The notes: generated from the sequence alone by a model not told the origin. A stretch of DNA of 30,265 bases from Bacteroidales bacterium UBA1745 (GCA_002314885.1 DCHT01000052.1:5164-35428); one strand, 5' to 3'; counted from the first letter of the stretch, positions 15,618 through 24,033 are shown. Numbers and translations: made by a program.

Positions 15618-17876
15618 ATGAAAAAGACTCTCTCTCTGATGCTTATGCTCTGCCTCGTGATGAGCGGCGTACAGGCAAAAGAAACCAAAGGAACCGTCAA
15701 ATGCGGCGGCAAGAAACTCTCAGGCGTAATCGTATCTGACGGTAAATCTTTCACCAAAACTGACAAGAAGGGACGCTTCACCCTTGATGTCGCGGATGAC
15801 GCCGACTTCGTGTGGGTAGCAACTCCTGCGGGATACACTGCTCCTGTTGTGGACGGCGTGCCTCATTTCTACATTCCGGTTTCTGAGGGAAAGTTCGATT
15901 TCCAGCTCGTCAGCACCGGCAAGTCCAAGGACTATACGATGATACTCATCGCGGATCCTCAGGTCAAGACCCAGAAGCAGTTCGACAAGTTCTCCGGCAA
16001 GCCTCTGAAGGACCTCTGTGAGACGACTCAGGCGTATGCGTCCAAGGGCACTACCGTCGTGTTGGCCCTCGGCGATCTGGGATGGGATTCCTGCGACCTC
16101 ATATTTCCGCAGTATCCTGCCGCTATGGCGCAGACCGGTGTGCCTTTCTATTCGATCATAGGCAACCACGACCACGAACGCGAGTTCAAGGGCGACCACG
16201 AGACTTCAGCCAAGTTCCGTGACAGCTTCGGTCCTGAGGACTATGCTTTCTGGCTCGGCCGCGACTTTGTGATATGCCTGGACAATGTCATCTATGACAC
16301 CCAGAAGAAATATGTGGAAGGCTTCACTGAGGCCCAGCTGGAGTGGGTGAAGCAGCTTCTGACCTTCATCCCGAAGGATGTGAACATCTATCTCGCCCAG
16401 CACTGTCCGATGTACAGGTGGTTCAAGGATAAGAAGTACACTCACAACGGTGAGAATATGCTTGACCTCTTCGACGGCCGTCATCTTACAGTCATTTCAG
16501 GCCACACCCACATCAATAACAATACCCGTCTGCGCGACAACGTGGAAGAATGGAACGTGGCCGGTTTCTGCGGCTCCTGGTGGACTACCAAGATGTGCAA
16601 CGACGGCACTCCTTCCGGCTACAGGATAGTCGAGAGCCGCGACGGCAAGATAGACGCGTTCTATAAGGCATTCGGCCGCGACAGGGACTATCAGGTGCAG
16701 TTCTATGGCCTTGGACAGTCTGTACTGCATCCGAACTGCATTCTGGTGAATGCGTGGGACTGGAATGAGAACTGGAGCGTGGAATGGATACAGGATGGCA
16801 AGCCTATGGGAGCGATGACGCGTACCAGGGATGTCGCTCCGGACTACATCAGGGAGATCCAGGCGGCTCTCAAGGGCGAAAAGATACCTGCATACAAGGT
16901 ACCTCGCCTGAATACCCACTATTTCATTGCGGAGCCTAGCCTCTATGCCAAGAAGGTGGAGGCAATAGTGAAGGACGAAAAGGGCCACGAGTGGACTTGG
17001 AGCTTCGATATGGCATCTTACTGCGACGTACAGCCTCATCGTGGCGGAGCAGGCCTGATGCCTCAGAATACCATCAGCTCGATGAAGCACGCCATTGATC
17101 TGGGCTGCAACACCCTGGAGATGGATTTCCAGATCAGTGGTGACGGCAAGATCTTCGTTTCTCACGAGAATTTCTTCCATCCTGGTTATTCTACCAAGCC
17201 TGACGGAACCCCTGTGACCAAGGAGGAACCACGTATTCAGATGTATGAGCTGACTTATGACGAAATAGCGAAATACGAGGTCGGTCTGAGGGTTGACGAA
17301 GCCTTCCCGACCAAGACTCTCGTGGAAGAACATAAGCCTCTGGCAGAGGATCTCATCAATTTCATCGAGGACTATGCTGCCAGCACCGGCCGTTCTCCTA
17401 TGCGTTACAACATTGAGATCAAGACTACGACCAACCCTAAGACTGAGGGCATTGTATGTCCGGTTTATACCGAGTTCTGCGACAAGGTCGTGGAGTTCCT
17501 GCTGAGCAAGAACCTCGGCGACCGCCTCATCATCCAGATCTTCGACGTCAGGGCTCTCAATTATGTCCACAGCAAGTGGCCTCAGGTACGTCTGGCCTAT
17601 CTTACCAGCGCAAAGCAGTCCGATTTTGAGACTAATATGTCAAAACTGGACTTCACTCCGGACTGGTACAGCCCTCATTATTCGAATGTAAATGCCGAAC
17701 TCGTGGCTAAATGCCGTGAGAGGGGCATACGCCTCGTCCCTTGGACGGTTGACGAGCCGGAGGATATACAGCGTATGGTGGACCTCGGCTGTGAGGCTGT
17801 GATCACGAATTACCCTGACCGTATGCTTACGATCACCAGGGGATATTCAGAAAGCGAGACTCAGATAAATCACTAG
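15618..17876 (+). CDS. Secreted calcineurin-like metallophosphoesterase / glycerophosphodiester phosphodiesterase fusion
   Basis: A 752-residue protein with SPI signal peptide (1-20, ending VQA). A carboxypeptidase-regulatory-like beta domain (25-100) resembles the N-terminal domain common before Bacteroidota calcineurin-like phosphoesterases. The phosphoesterase core follows: DPQ at 113-115, GDLGWD at 152, GNHDHE at 182-187, AQHCP with His262, and GHTH at 295-298; together these supply the two-metal ligands. A C-terminal beta domain (about 350-465) leads into a GDPD domain: HRG at 474-476, PQNT at 482, EMD at 501-503, SHE with His516, NIEIK at 598-602, and PWTVDEPED with ITNYPD near the end. 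All key residues of both enzymes appear present. Periplasmic breakdown of phospholipid headgroups to free phosphate or glycerol-phosphate is a reasonable inference. Confidence 0.92.
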   Translation: MKKTLSLMLMLCLVMSGVQAKETKGTVKCGGKKLSGVIVSDGKSFTKTDKKGRFTLDVADDADFVWVATPAGYTAPVVDGVPHFYIPVSEGKFDFQLVSTGKSKDYTMILIADPQVKTQKQFDKFSGKPLKDLCETTQAYASKGTTVVLALGDLGWDSCDLIFPQYPAAMAQTGVPFYSIIGNHDHEREFKGDHETSAKFRDSFGPEDYAFWLGRDFVICLDNVIYDTQKKYVEGFTEAQLEWVKQLLTFIPKDVNIYLAQHCPMYRWFKDKKYTHNGENMLDLFDGRHLTVISGHTHINNNTRLRDNVEEWNVAGFCGSWWTTKMCNDGTPSGYRIVESRDGKIDAFYKAFGRDRDYQVQFYGLGQSVLHPNCILVNAWDWNENWSVEWIQDGKPMGAMTRTRDVAPDYIREIQAALKGEKIPAYKVPRLNTHYFIAEPSLYAKKVEAIVKDEKGHEWTWSFDMASYCDVQPHRGGAGLMPQNTISSMKHAIDLGCNTLEMDFQISGDGKIFVSHENFFHPGYSTKPDGTPVTKEEPRIQMYELTYDEIAKYEVGLRVDEAFPTKTLVEEHKPLAEDLINFIEDYAASTGRSPMRYNIEIKTTTNPKTEGIVCPVYTEFCDKVVEFLLSKNLGDRLIIQIFDVRALNYVHSKWPQVRLAYLTSAKQSDFETNMSKLDFTPDWYSPHYSNVNAELVAKCRERGIRLVPWTVDEPEDIQRMVDLGCEAVITNYPDRMLTITRGYSESETQINH

Positions 17877-17882
17877 AATCGC

Positions 17883-17921
17883 ACGCAACGTCAGATTCGG
17901 GTGACTCTTGAGACGTTGCGT
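17883..17921. repeat. 10-bp perfect inverted repeat at the convergent gene ends
   Basis: ACGCAACGTC (17883-17892) and GACGTTGCGT (17912-17921) are exact inverse complements separated by 19 nt. The structure covers the relA stop codon and the 14-bp gap to the phosphoesterase fusion gene. No T run follows on either strand, so a classical intrinsic terminator is not supported; an mRNA 3'-end stabiliser or protein-binding site is possible. Confidence 0.6.
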
Positions 17922-20050
17922 ATTACCTTCAACTGAGAGATGACCTTGTCCAGTTCCGTATTCGACGGGATGGACACCTTCATCGTGATCTCGTAGTTGC
18001 CGTTCCTGTCGTCATCTACGACATTGAAACCTCGTATCAGAGCCTTGAACATAGTGGTCGTGGCCATAATGTCGTTGATCACGGAGGCTTCCTGTGCTGC
18101 AGTTATTCTCAGGGTAGTCTGGAAGCTGCTGGTGGAAGGGTTTGTGCTCCAGCGTACCTTCTGTATGCGGTAAGGATATCTCTCAAGCAGACGGGAGGCG
18201 TTAGGGCAGGAGATACGATGGATCTTGATGCCTTCGGTGCGGGTAACGAAGCCGAACACGTCGTCTCCGAATACCGGATTGCAGCACTTTGACATCTTGT
18301 ATTCGAGGTTCTTGACATTGTGCGCATCTATGACGAGAATGTCGTCTGAGCCCTTTCCGCTACCTGTCCAGGACGCTTTCTGAACTTCTTCCTCCTTGAC
18401 TTCCTCGCGGGTATTCTGTAGAGAGTTGAGATAGTCCTTGACCTGAGCTACGTCATATTCCCCGTTGCCTATGGCTGCGTAGAATGCATTGGTGGTCTTG
18501 TAGCCGAGCTTCTTGAGCATTTCGGCCATCACGTCGTCGCTGATCTCCAGCTTCCAGTTCTTGAGCCTGCGCTCGAGGGTTTCCTTGCCCTCAGCAGCCT
18601 TCTCGAACTCGGCGGCCTTCAGTTTCTGACGTATCTTGTTGCGGGCTTTGCTGGTGACGGTGAAGTTGAGCCAGTCAGCCGATGGCTTCTGGTTCTTGCC
18701 CGTGAGGATTTCCACATAGTCGCCGGTCTTGAGTTTCTCCCTGATAGGCACTGCCTTGCCGTTGACCTTGCCGCCTGTGCATTTGCAGCCCACATTGGTG
18801 TGGATCTCGAACGCGAAGTCGAGCACGGTTGCGCCGGCAGACAATTTCCTCAGTTCGCCGGTCGGGGTGAATACGAACACATCGGATGAGGATGGCGTCG
18901 GCAGTTCGTCGTCGCCCTCGTGGTCGCAAGGGGAGAGGGAACCGGACTGTCCGTGTTCGAGTGAATAACGGACGGCGTTCAGCCAGGTAGATATCTTGTT
19001 CTCGGTCTTTATGCCCTTGTAGGACCAGTGGGAGGCGAGTCCGTTCTCGGCCAGATCGTCCATTCTCTTGGTCCTGATCTGGACTTCCAGGAAGGCGCCG
19101 TCATCGTTCTTGATGGTGATGTGGAGGGACTCGTATCCGTTTGGCTTAGGGTTGGTCAGCCAGTCGCGGAGACGCTTTGTATCGGACTCGTATTCCTCAG
19201 TCACGTATGAGAATACCTTCCAGCAGAGGGCTCTCTCGAATTCCATTCCCTCAAGTACTACGCCGTTGTCTCCGAAGAGGGGAGAGCAGTTCTCCGTATC
19301 GATGATGAAGCGCATAGCGAACACGTCGTAGACTCCGTCGAAGCCCACTTTCTGCTGCTGCATCTTCCTCCAGATGGAGTAGGCGGTCTTGGTTCTCGCC
19401 TTTACCTTATATGCTATGCCGTCCGCGAGGAGACGGGCCTTGAGCGGCTCTATGAAGTCGCGGGTGATCTTCTTGCGGTCCTCTTCACCTGCCTTGAGGC
19501 GGTTGGTGATGGCTCTGTGCTGCTCGGGCTCCGCGAAACGGAAGTAGATGTCCTCCATCTCGCTCTTCATATTGTAGAGGCCCAGCTGATGGGCGAGCGG
19601 GATGTAGAGCATCAGGGTTTCCAGGGCCTTGCGCTCGCGTGAGGCCTTGGGGAAGATGTCGATGGAACGCATCACTTCCAGCCTGTCGGCCAGCTTGAGC
19701 ACCACGACGCGCGGGTCGGTCGAGTAGGAAATGATGAGCTTCTTGTAGTTCTCGGCCTCGAGGCGGGTATCTTTTGGCTTGATGGTGGAAATCTTGTTGA
19801 GGCCGTCTACCATAGTCAGGATATCCCTGCCGAACATACCTTCAGGGATCTGCACGTCGCCCATACGGGTGGATTCGTGCAGATAGATGGCTGCTATGCA
19901 CTCAGGTGGGAGACCGATCTCGTCACGCGCGATGCGTGCGACTCCGTCAGGGTGTTCGATGAACGGACGGCCGTTCCCGCGGGTCTGACCCTCGAGAGCC
20001 TTTTCGGCGAATGCCCGTGCCTTGGCGATTATTTCTTCGTGTTCTTCCAT
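17891..20050 (-). CDS. relA: RelA/SpoT-type (p)ppGpp synthetase with degenerate hydrolase domain
   Basis: A long RSH protein of the stringent response, 719 residues from ATG 20050 (an upstream ATG at 20077 adds nine residues). The synthetase domain is intact: RTKTAYSIWRKMQ, YDVFAMRFI with the catalytic Asp at 242, NPKPNGYESLH, EVQIRT with Glu322. A TGS domain (about 391-451), a Cys-containing zinc-finger-like region (SKCCNPVFGDDVFGFVTR) and a C-terminal ACT domain (about 645-719) follow. In the N-terminal HD domain, HPDGVA and LADRL remain but the usual HDVVEDT reads HESTRMG, so the metal-binding Asp is Glu and the catalytic Glu-Asp pair is lost. Hydrolysis is therefore doubtful. It overlaps uvrB by 22 nt, so it is co-transcribed and probably translationally coupled. 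Confidence 0.9.
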   Translation of the reverse strand: MEEHEEIIAKARAFAEKALEGQTRGNGRPFIEHPDGVARIARDEIGLPPECIAAIYLHESTRMGDVQIPEGMFGRDILTMVDGLNKISTIKPKDTRLEAENYKKLIISYSTDPRVVVLKLADRLEVMRSIDIFPKASRERKALETLMLYIPLAHQLGLYNMKSEMEDIYFRFAEPEQHRAITNRLKAGEEDRKKITRDFIEPLKARLLADGIAYKVKARTKTAYSIWRKMQQQKVGFDGVYDVFAMRFIIDTENCSPLFGDNGVVLEGMEFERALCWKVFSYVTEEYESDTKRLRDWLTNPKPNGYESLHITIKNDDGAFLEVQIRTKRMDDLAENGLASHWSYKGIKTENKISTWLNAVRYSLEHGQSGSLSPCDHEGDDELPTPSSSDVFVFTPTGELRKLSAGATVLDFAFEIHTNVGCKCTGGKVNGKAVPIREKLKTGDYVEILTGKNQKPSADWLNFTVTSKARNKIRQKLKAAEFEKAAEGKETLERRLKNWKLEISDDVMAEMLKKLGYKTTNAFYAAIGNGEYDVAQVKDYLNSLQNTREEVKEEEVQKASWTGSGKGSDDILVIDAHNVKNLEYKMSKCCNPVFGDDVFGFVTRTEGIKIHRISCPNASRLLERYPYRIQKVRWSTNPSTSSFQTTLRITAAQEASVINDIMATTTMFKALIRGFNVVDDDRNGNYEITMKVSIPSNTELDKVISQLKVIRNVSRVTRI

Positions 20051-22164
20051 ACTTTGAGATATTCCTGAAGGGCCCACATTTCGTCCCTGTATTTTGCTGC
20101 TGCTGCAAAGTTAAGATCTGCGGCGGCTTTTTGCATATTATTTTTCGCTTCTTCGACAGCTTTTTCCACCTGTTCGCGGCTCATATTGCGGATAACAGGG
20201 TCCTGAAGGACTGCTGCGAGGTCAGCCTGCACATATCCGTCCACGTAAGCGGAGTTGCCGCCGCGCTTGGAATCGAGGCCGAGGCCGACGGAAACCGTGC
20301 CGCTGCCGAGCGAATTCGGATCCGGTATATAGGTCGGGTCGTCGTAGGAATTAGCGGCACTGACCCTGCCCGTGCCCACTGCGAGGGCGTTGGCCTTCAC
20401 TCCGACCTGCTTAGGCGTGATATTATGCAACTTGTTGTATTCCATTTGCTTAGCACGCCTTCTGTCCGTCTCGTAGATGGTTTCCTGCATAGACTGGGTG
20501 ATGGTGTCGGCGTACATTATGACGAGGCCGTTCACGTTTCGAGCGGCACGGCCTGCGGTCTGAGTCAGGGACCTGCCGGAACGCAGGAAGCCCTCCTTGT
20601 CAGCATCCAGAATGGCCACCAGGGACACTGACGGGATGTCGAGGCCCTCCCTGAGGAGGTTGACTCCGATGAGCACATCGAAGAGGCCGTTCTTGAAGTC
20701 CTCGATGATCTTCACTCGGTCGAGGGTGTCGACGTCCGAATGGATATATTCGCAGCGTATGCCCATCCTCTGGAAATAGCTGTGGAGTTCCTCCGCCATC
20801 CTCTTTGTGAGGGTAGTCACCAGGACTCTCTCGTCCAGTTCCGACCTCTTGCGTATCTCCTCCATCAGGTCGTCCACCTGGTTCTTGGTCGGACGCACCT
20901 GGATAGGCGGATCGAGGAGGCCCGTAGGCCTTACAACCTGCTCTACCACAAGGCCTTCGCACTTGTCCAGCTCATACTCCGCAGGGGTTGCGCTGACGAA
21001 GACTTTCTGGCCCGTGATGGCCTCGAATTCGTCGAATTTGAGCGGTCTGTTGTCGGATGCTGCAGGCAGTCGGAAGCCGTATTCCACGAGCACGCTCTTA
21101 CGCGAATGGTCGCCTCCGTACATAGCCCTGATCTGTGGTATGGTGACGTGGCTCTCGTCTATGAAAGTCACGAAATCGTCGGGGAAGTAATCGAGCAGGC
21201 AGAACGGTCTGTCGCCCTCGTTCCTGCCGTCGAAATACCTCGAATAATTCTCGATTCCAGGGCAGTAATTCATCTCCTTTATCATCTCCAGGTCGTACTC
21301 CACACGCTGCTTGATACGCTTTGCCTCAAGCGGTCTGTCCTCCTTCTCGAAGTAGGCGATCTGTGCCAGCAGGTCGTCCTGTATCTGGCTGATAGCCTGC
21401 TTCTTACGCTCGTTTGTGGTCACGAAGTTGCCGGCCGGATAAATGGAGATTTCATCCAGCTCGTCTATCATCGCGCCGGTGAGCGGATCCATAATGTGTA
21501 TGGACTCCACCTCGTCCCCGAAGAACTCCACTCTGACCGCGTGGTCGCCGTAGCCTATGCAGATGTCCACGGTGCTTCCGGTGACCCTGAAAGTGCCCCT
21601 CTTGAAGTCTGTCTGCGTCCTGTTGTAGAGGGCGTCCACGAGCTTGTGCAGCAGCCTCATCTGGCTCAGCTGCTCACCCTTGTGAATGACCACCGTCTGG
21701 TCGTGGAAATCGGCCGGGTTGCCTATGCCGTAGAGGCAGGAGACACTGGATATGACTATGACGTCGCGGCGGCCCGAAAGCAGGGCGGAAGCGGCGCTCA
21801 GACGGAGCTTCTCGATCTCGTCGTTGATGCTCAGGTCCTTCTCTATATATGTCTCAGTACTAGGTATATACGCCTCCGGCTGGTAGTAGTCGTAGTAGGA
21901 TACGAAGTACTCCACGGCGTTGTCCGGAAAGAACGATTTGAACTCTCCGTAAAGCTGCGCGGCGAGCGTCTTGTTGTGGCTCAGGATGAGGGCGGGGCGG
22001 TTGAGTTTCTGGATGACGTTTGCCATCGTGAAGGTCTTGCCCGAACCGGTCACGCCGAGCAGGGTTATCGCGTCCACGCCCTCGTTCAGTGCGTTGCAGA
22101 TACCCTTTATTGCTTCGGGCTGATCTCCCGAAGGCTTATATTGAGATGTGAGCTTGAAATCCAT
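20029..22164 (-). CDS. uvrB: Excinuclease ABC subunit UvrB
   Basis: The damage-verification helicase-like subunit of nucleotide excision repair, 711 residues, close to usual length. Visible landmarks are the opening SGDQPEAI, Walker A GVTGSGKT (37-44), the beta-hairpin YYDYYQPEAYIPSTETYIEKD region (90-110), DESHVT in the Walker B helicase motif, RAARNVNG in motif VI, and a C-terminal UVR motif in the last 48 residues (LNFAAAAKYRDE) that binds UvrC. It is transcribed away from the NifU-like gene; a clean promoter for it could not be fixed, though TATATTTA at 22189-22182 is a partial -7 match. The next gene, relA, starts inside its last codons. Confidence 0.97.
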   Translation of the reverse strand: MDFKLTSQYKPSGDQPEAIKGICNALNEGVDAITLLGVTGSGKTFTMANVIQKLNRPALILSHNKTLAAQLYGEFKSFFPDNAVEYFVSYYDYYQPEAYIPSTETYIEKDLSINDEIEKLRLSAASALLSGRRDVIVISSVSCLYGIGNPADFHDQTVVIHKGEQLSQMRLLHKLVDALYNRTQTDFKRGTFRVTGSTVDICIGYGDHAVRVEFFGDEVESIHIMDPLTGAMIDELDEISIYPAGNFVTTNERKKQAISQIQDDLLAQIAYFEKEDRPLEAKRIKQRVEYDLEMIKEMNYCPGIENYSRYFDGRNEGDRPFCLLDYFPDDFVTFIDESHVTIPQIRAMYGGDHSRKSVLVEYGFRLPAASDNRPLKFDEFEAITGQKVFVSATPAEYELDKCEGLVVEQVVRPTGLLDPPIQVRPTKNQVDDLMEEIRKRSELDERVLVTTLTKRMAEELHSYFQRMGIRCEYIHSDVDTLDRVKIIEDFKNGLFDVLIGVNLLREGLDIPSVSLVAILDADKEGFLRSGRSLTQTAGRAARNVNGLVIMYADTITQSMQETIYETDRRRAKQMEYNKLHNITPKQVGVKANALAVGTGRVSAANSYDDPTYIPDPNSLGSGTVSVGLGLDSKRGGNSAYVDGYVQADLAAVLQDPVIRNMSREQVEKAVEEAKNNMQKAAADLNFAAAAKYRDEMWALQEYLKVWKNTKK

Positions 22165-22224
22165 TTACTATGTAAAACTTTGTAAATATACTCATAAAAT
22201 TTCTCTCTCTTAACAAAAAAAGGT

Positions 22225-22232
22225 TATCTTTG
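22225..22232 (+). promoter_or_regulatory. -7 box of the NifU-like/GGGtGRT operon
   Basis: TATCTTTG followed by CGCG is an exact TAnnTTTG match; a TTTC at 22200-22203 could serve as a -33 element with a 21-nt spacer. The leader to ATG 22297 would be about 55-60 nt and contains short inverted repeats (AGGC/GCCT and GTAT/ATAC), which may form weak hairpins. Confidence 0.6.
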
Positions 22233-22296
22233 CGCGGATATAGGCATTATAGCCTGCTTTGTATAGAAACATACGCAAATTTATACATCAAAAATT

Positions 22297-22998
22297 ATGG
22301 TTTACACAAAAGAAGTGCAGCAGATGTGCTGCGTCAAGAAGGGTCCTAATCACGGACCTGCTCCAATCCCTGAAGAGGGCAAGTGGGTGAAATCAAAGGA
22401 AATTTCAGATGTATCCGGCTTTACACACGGTATTGGCTGGTGCGCTCCTCAGCAGGGTGCGTGCAAGCTCAGCCTCAATGTAAAGGAAGGTGTCATCGTA
22501 GAGGCTCTCGTCGAGACTATCGGTTGCTCCGGTATGACTCACTCAGCAGCTATGGCATCTGAGATCCTCCCAGGCAAGACAATTCTCGAGGCTCTCAACA
22601 CTGACCTCGTATGCGACGCCATCAACACCGCAATGCGTGAACTCTTCCTCCAGATCGTTTACGGACGTACCCAGTCAGCTTTCTCAGAGGGCGGCCTTTC
22701 AGTAGGTGCAGGCCTCGAGGACCTCGGCAAGGGTCTCCGCAGCCAGGTAGGTACTCTCTATGGTACTCTCGAGAAGGGTCCTCGTTACCTCGAGCTCGCT
22801 GAGGGTTACATCAAGACCCTCGCTCTCGACGAGAACGATGAGATCTGCGGTTACGAGTTCGTACACCTCGGCAAGTTCATGGATGCAATCAAGAAGGGCG
22901 TTGACGCAAACGAGGCCCTCAAGCAGGTAACTGGTACCTATGGTCGTTTCACCAAGGAGGCCGGTGCAGTTAAGTACATTGACCCACGTAAAGAATAA
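22297..22998 (+). CDS. NifU/IscU-like Fe-S scaffold protein (GGGtGRT-associated)
   Basis: A 233-residue protein whose central part resembles NifU/IscU N-terminal scaffolds: the stretch ETIGCSGMTHSAAMASEIL followed by GKTILEAL parallels the IscU cysteine motif and helix. Cys residues at 11, 12, 49, 56, 77 and 106 are candidate cluster ligands; the CC pair near the N-terminus and WCAPQQGAC differ from classical IscU. No signal peptide, so cytoplasmic. It directly precedes a GGGtGRT-family gene by 12 nt, a pairing I recall from other anaerobes. Annotated relatives are called iron-sulfur scaffold-like, but the target enzyme is unknown. It may be an anaerobe-specific assembly factor rather than the housekeeping scaffold (inference). 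Confidence 0.8.
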   Translation: MVYTKEVQQMCCVKKGPNHGPAPIPEEGKWVKSKEISDVSGFTHGIGWCAPQQGACKLSLNVKEGVIVEALVETIGCSGMTHSAAMASEILPGKTILEALNTDLVCDAINTAMRELFLQIVYGRTQSAFSEGGLSVGAGLEDLGKGLRSQVGTLYGTLEKGPRYLELAEGYIKTLALDENDEICGYEFVHLGKFMDAIKKGVDANEALKQVTGTYGRFTKEAGAVKYIDPRKE

Positions 22999-23003
22999 GG
23001 AGA
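22999..23003 (+). promoter_or_regulatory. Shine-Dalgarno-like site before the GGGtGRT gene
   Basis: GGAGA follows the upstream stop codon immediately and lies 7 nt before ATG 23011, the same spacing as the sites before 9278 and 10532. Confidence 0.5.
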
Positions 23004-23010
23004 CAGGACT

Positions 23011-24033
23011 ATGATTAGAGAAGTGAAATTCGAAAGCCAGGACCGCCGCATCAAGCAGGTCCTCGCAGCCCTCAACGAGGTTGGCATCAAGTCTATCGAA
23101 GAGGCTAACGAAATCTGTGAGAACTATGGTCTCGATCCATATATCACCTGTGAGTCAACTCAGCCAATCTGCTTCGAGAACGCAAAGTGGGCTTATGTAG
23201 TTGGTTCAGCCATCGCAATCAAGAAGGCTGAGGCTACCGGTGACAAGAGCGCTGTCAGCGCTGCTGCCAACATCGGTCTCGGTCTCCAGGCATTCTGCAT
23301 CCCTGGTTCAGTAGCTGACGACCGCAAGGTAGGTCTCGGCCACGGCAACCTCGCAGCACGTCTTCTCAGCGAGGAGACCAAGTGTTTCGCTTTCCTCGCA
23401 GGCCACGAGTCATTCGCTGCCGCTGAGGGCGCAATCAAGATCGCTGCAAAGGCTGACAAGGTTCGTCAGGAGCCTCTTCGCTGCATCCTCAACGGTCTCG
23501 GAAAGGACGCTGCCCAGATCATCTCCCGCATCAACGGCTTCACCTATGTGCAGACTCAGTTCGACTACTTCACCGGTGAGCTCAATGTTGTACGCGAGAT
23601 CGCTTACAGCAACGGTCCTCGTGCAAAGGTTCGCTGCTACGGTGCTGACGACGTTCGTGAGGGCGTTGCAATTATGTGGAAGGAAGGCGTTGACGTTTCC
23701 ATCACCGGTAACTCAACCAACCCTACCCGTTTCCAGCATCCTGTTGCAGGTACCTACAAGAAGGAGCGCATCCTCGAGGGCAAGAACTATTTCTCAGTAG
23801 CATCAGGTGGTGGTACAGGCCGTACTCTCCATCCAGACAATATGGCCGCTGGTCCTGCTTCTTACGGTATGACCGACACTATGGGCCGTATGCACTCTGA
23901 CGCTCAGTTCGCAGGTTCATCTTCCGTTCCGGCTCACGTCGAGATGATGGGCTTCCTCGGAATCGGTAACAACCCAATGGTAGGCTGCACCGTTGCGTGC
24001 GCCGTTGACGTTGCAACTGCTCTTGCAAAATAA
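23011..24033 (+). CDS. GGGtGRT family protein
   Basis: A 340-residue cytoplasmic protein carrying the family's name-giving motif, SGGGTGRTLHPDN, at residues 265-277. Other likely conserved stretches are FCIPGSVADDRKVGLGHGNLA (about 95-115), HESFAAAEG and NSTNPTRFQHPV. Cys residues at 36, 47, 54, 96, 125, 158 and 209 could bind metal or clusters, but no standard ferredoxin pattern is present. The family is found mainly in anaerobes and its biochemical role is unknown. The glycine-rich loop might bind a nucleotide or other phosphate ligand, but it is not a Walker A motif (inference). Tight coupling to the NifU-like gene indicates a joint function. Confidence 0.88.
   Translation: MIREVKFESQDRRIKQVLAALNEVGIKSIEEANEICENYGLDPYITCESTQPICFENAKWAYVVGSAIAIKKAEATGDKSAVSAAANIGLGLQAFCIPGSVADDRKVGLGHGNLAARLLSEETKCFAFLAGHESFAAAEGAIKIAAKADKVRQEPLRCILNGLGKDAAQIISRINGFTYVQTQFDYFTGELNVVREIAYSNGPRAKVRCYGADDVREGVAIMWKEGVDVSITGNSTNPTRFQHPVAGTYKKERILEGKNYFSVASGGGTGRTLHPDNMAAGPASYGMTDTMGRMHSDAQFAGSSSVPAHVEMMGFLGIGNNPMVGCTVACAVDVATALAK

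Noticed and set aside
16497..17570. Open frame of 357 codons on the minus strand opposite the phosphoesterase fusion
   Set aside because: The plus-strand protein has complete enzyme motifs over this stretch; the antisense translation has none.
20051..20077. Upstream ATG adding nine residues to relA
   Set aside because: The added residues lie deep in uvrB codons and have no family support; ATG 20050 gives the usual N-terminus. Not fully excluded.
20740..22185. Long open frame of 481 codons on the plus strand opposite uvrB
   Set aside because: UvrB motifs on the minus strand are unambiguous; strong third-position G/C bias opens the complementary frame. No recognisable domain, signal peptide or promoter.
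22276..22283. TAAATTTG on the minus strand as a uvrB promoter box
   Set aside because: It matches TAnnTTTG but is more than 100 nt from the uvrB ATG, has no -33 element at 19-20 nt, and would overlap the leader of the NifU-like gene.
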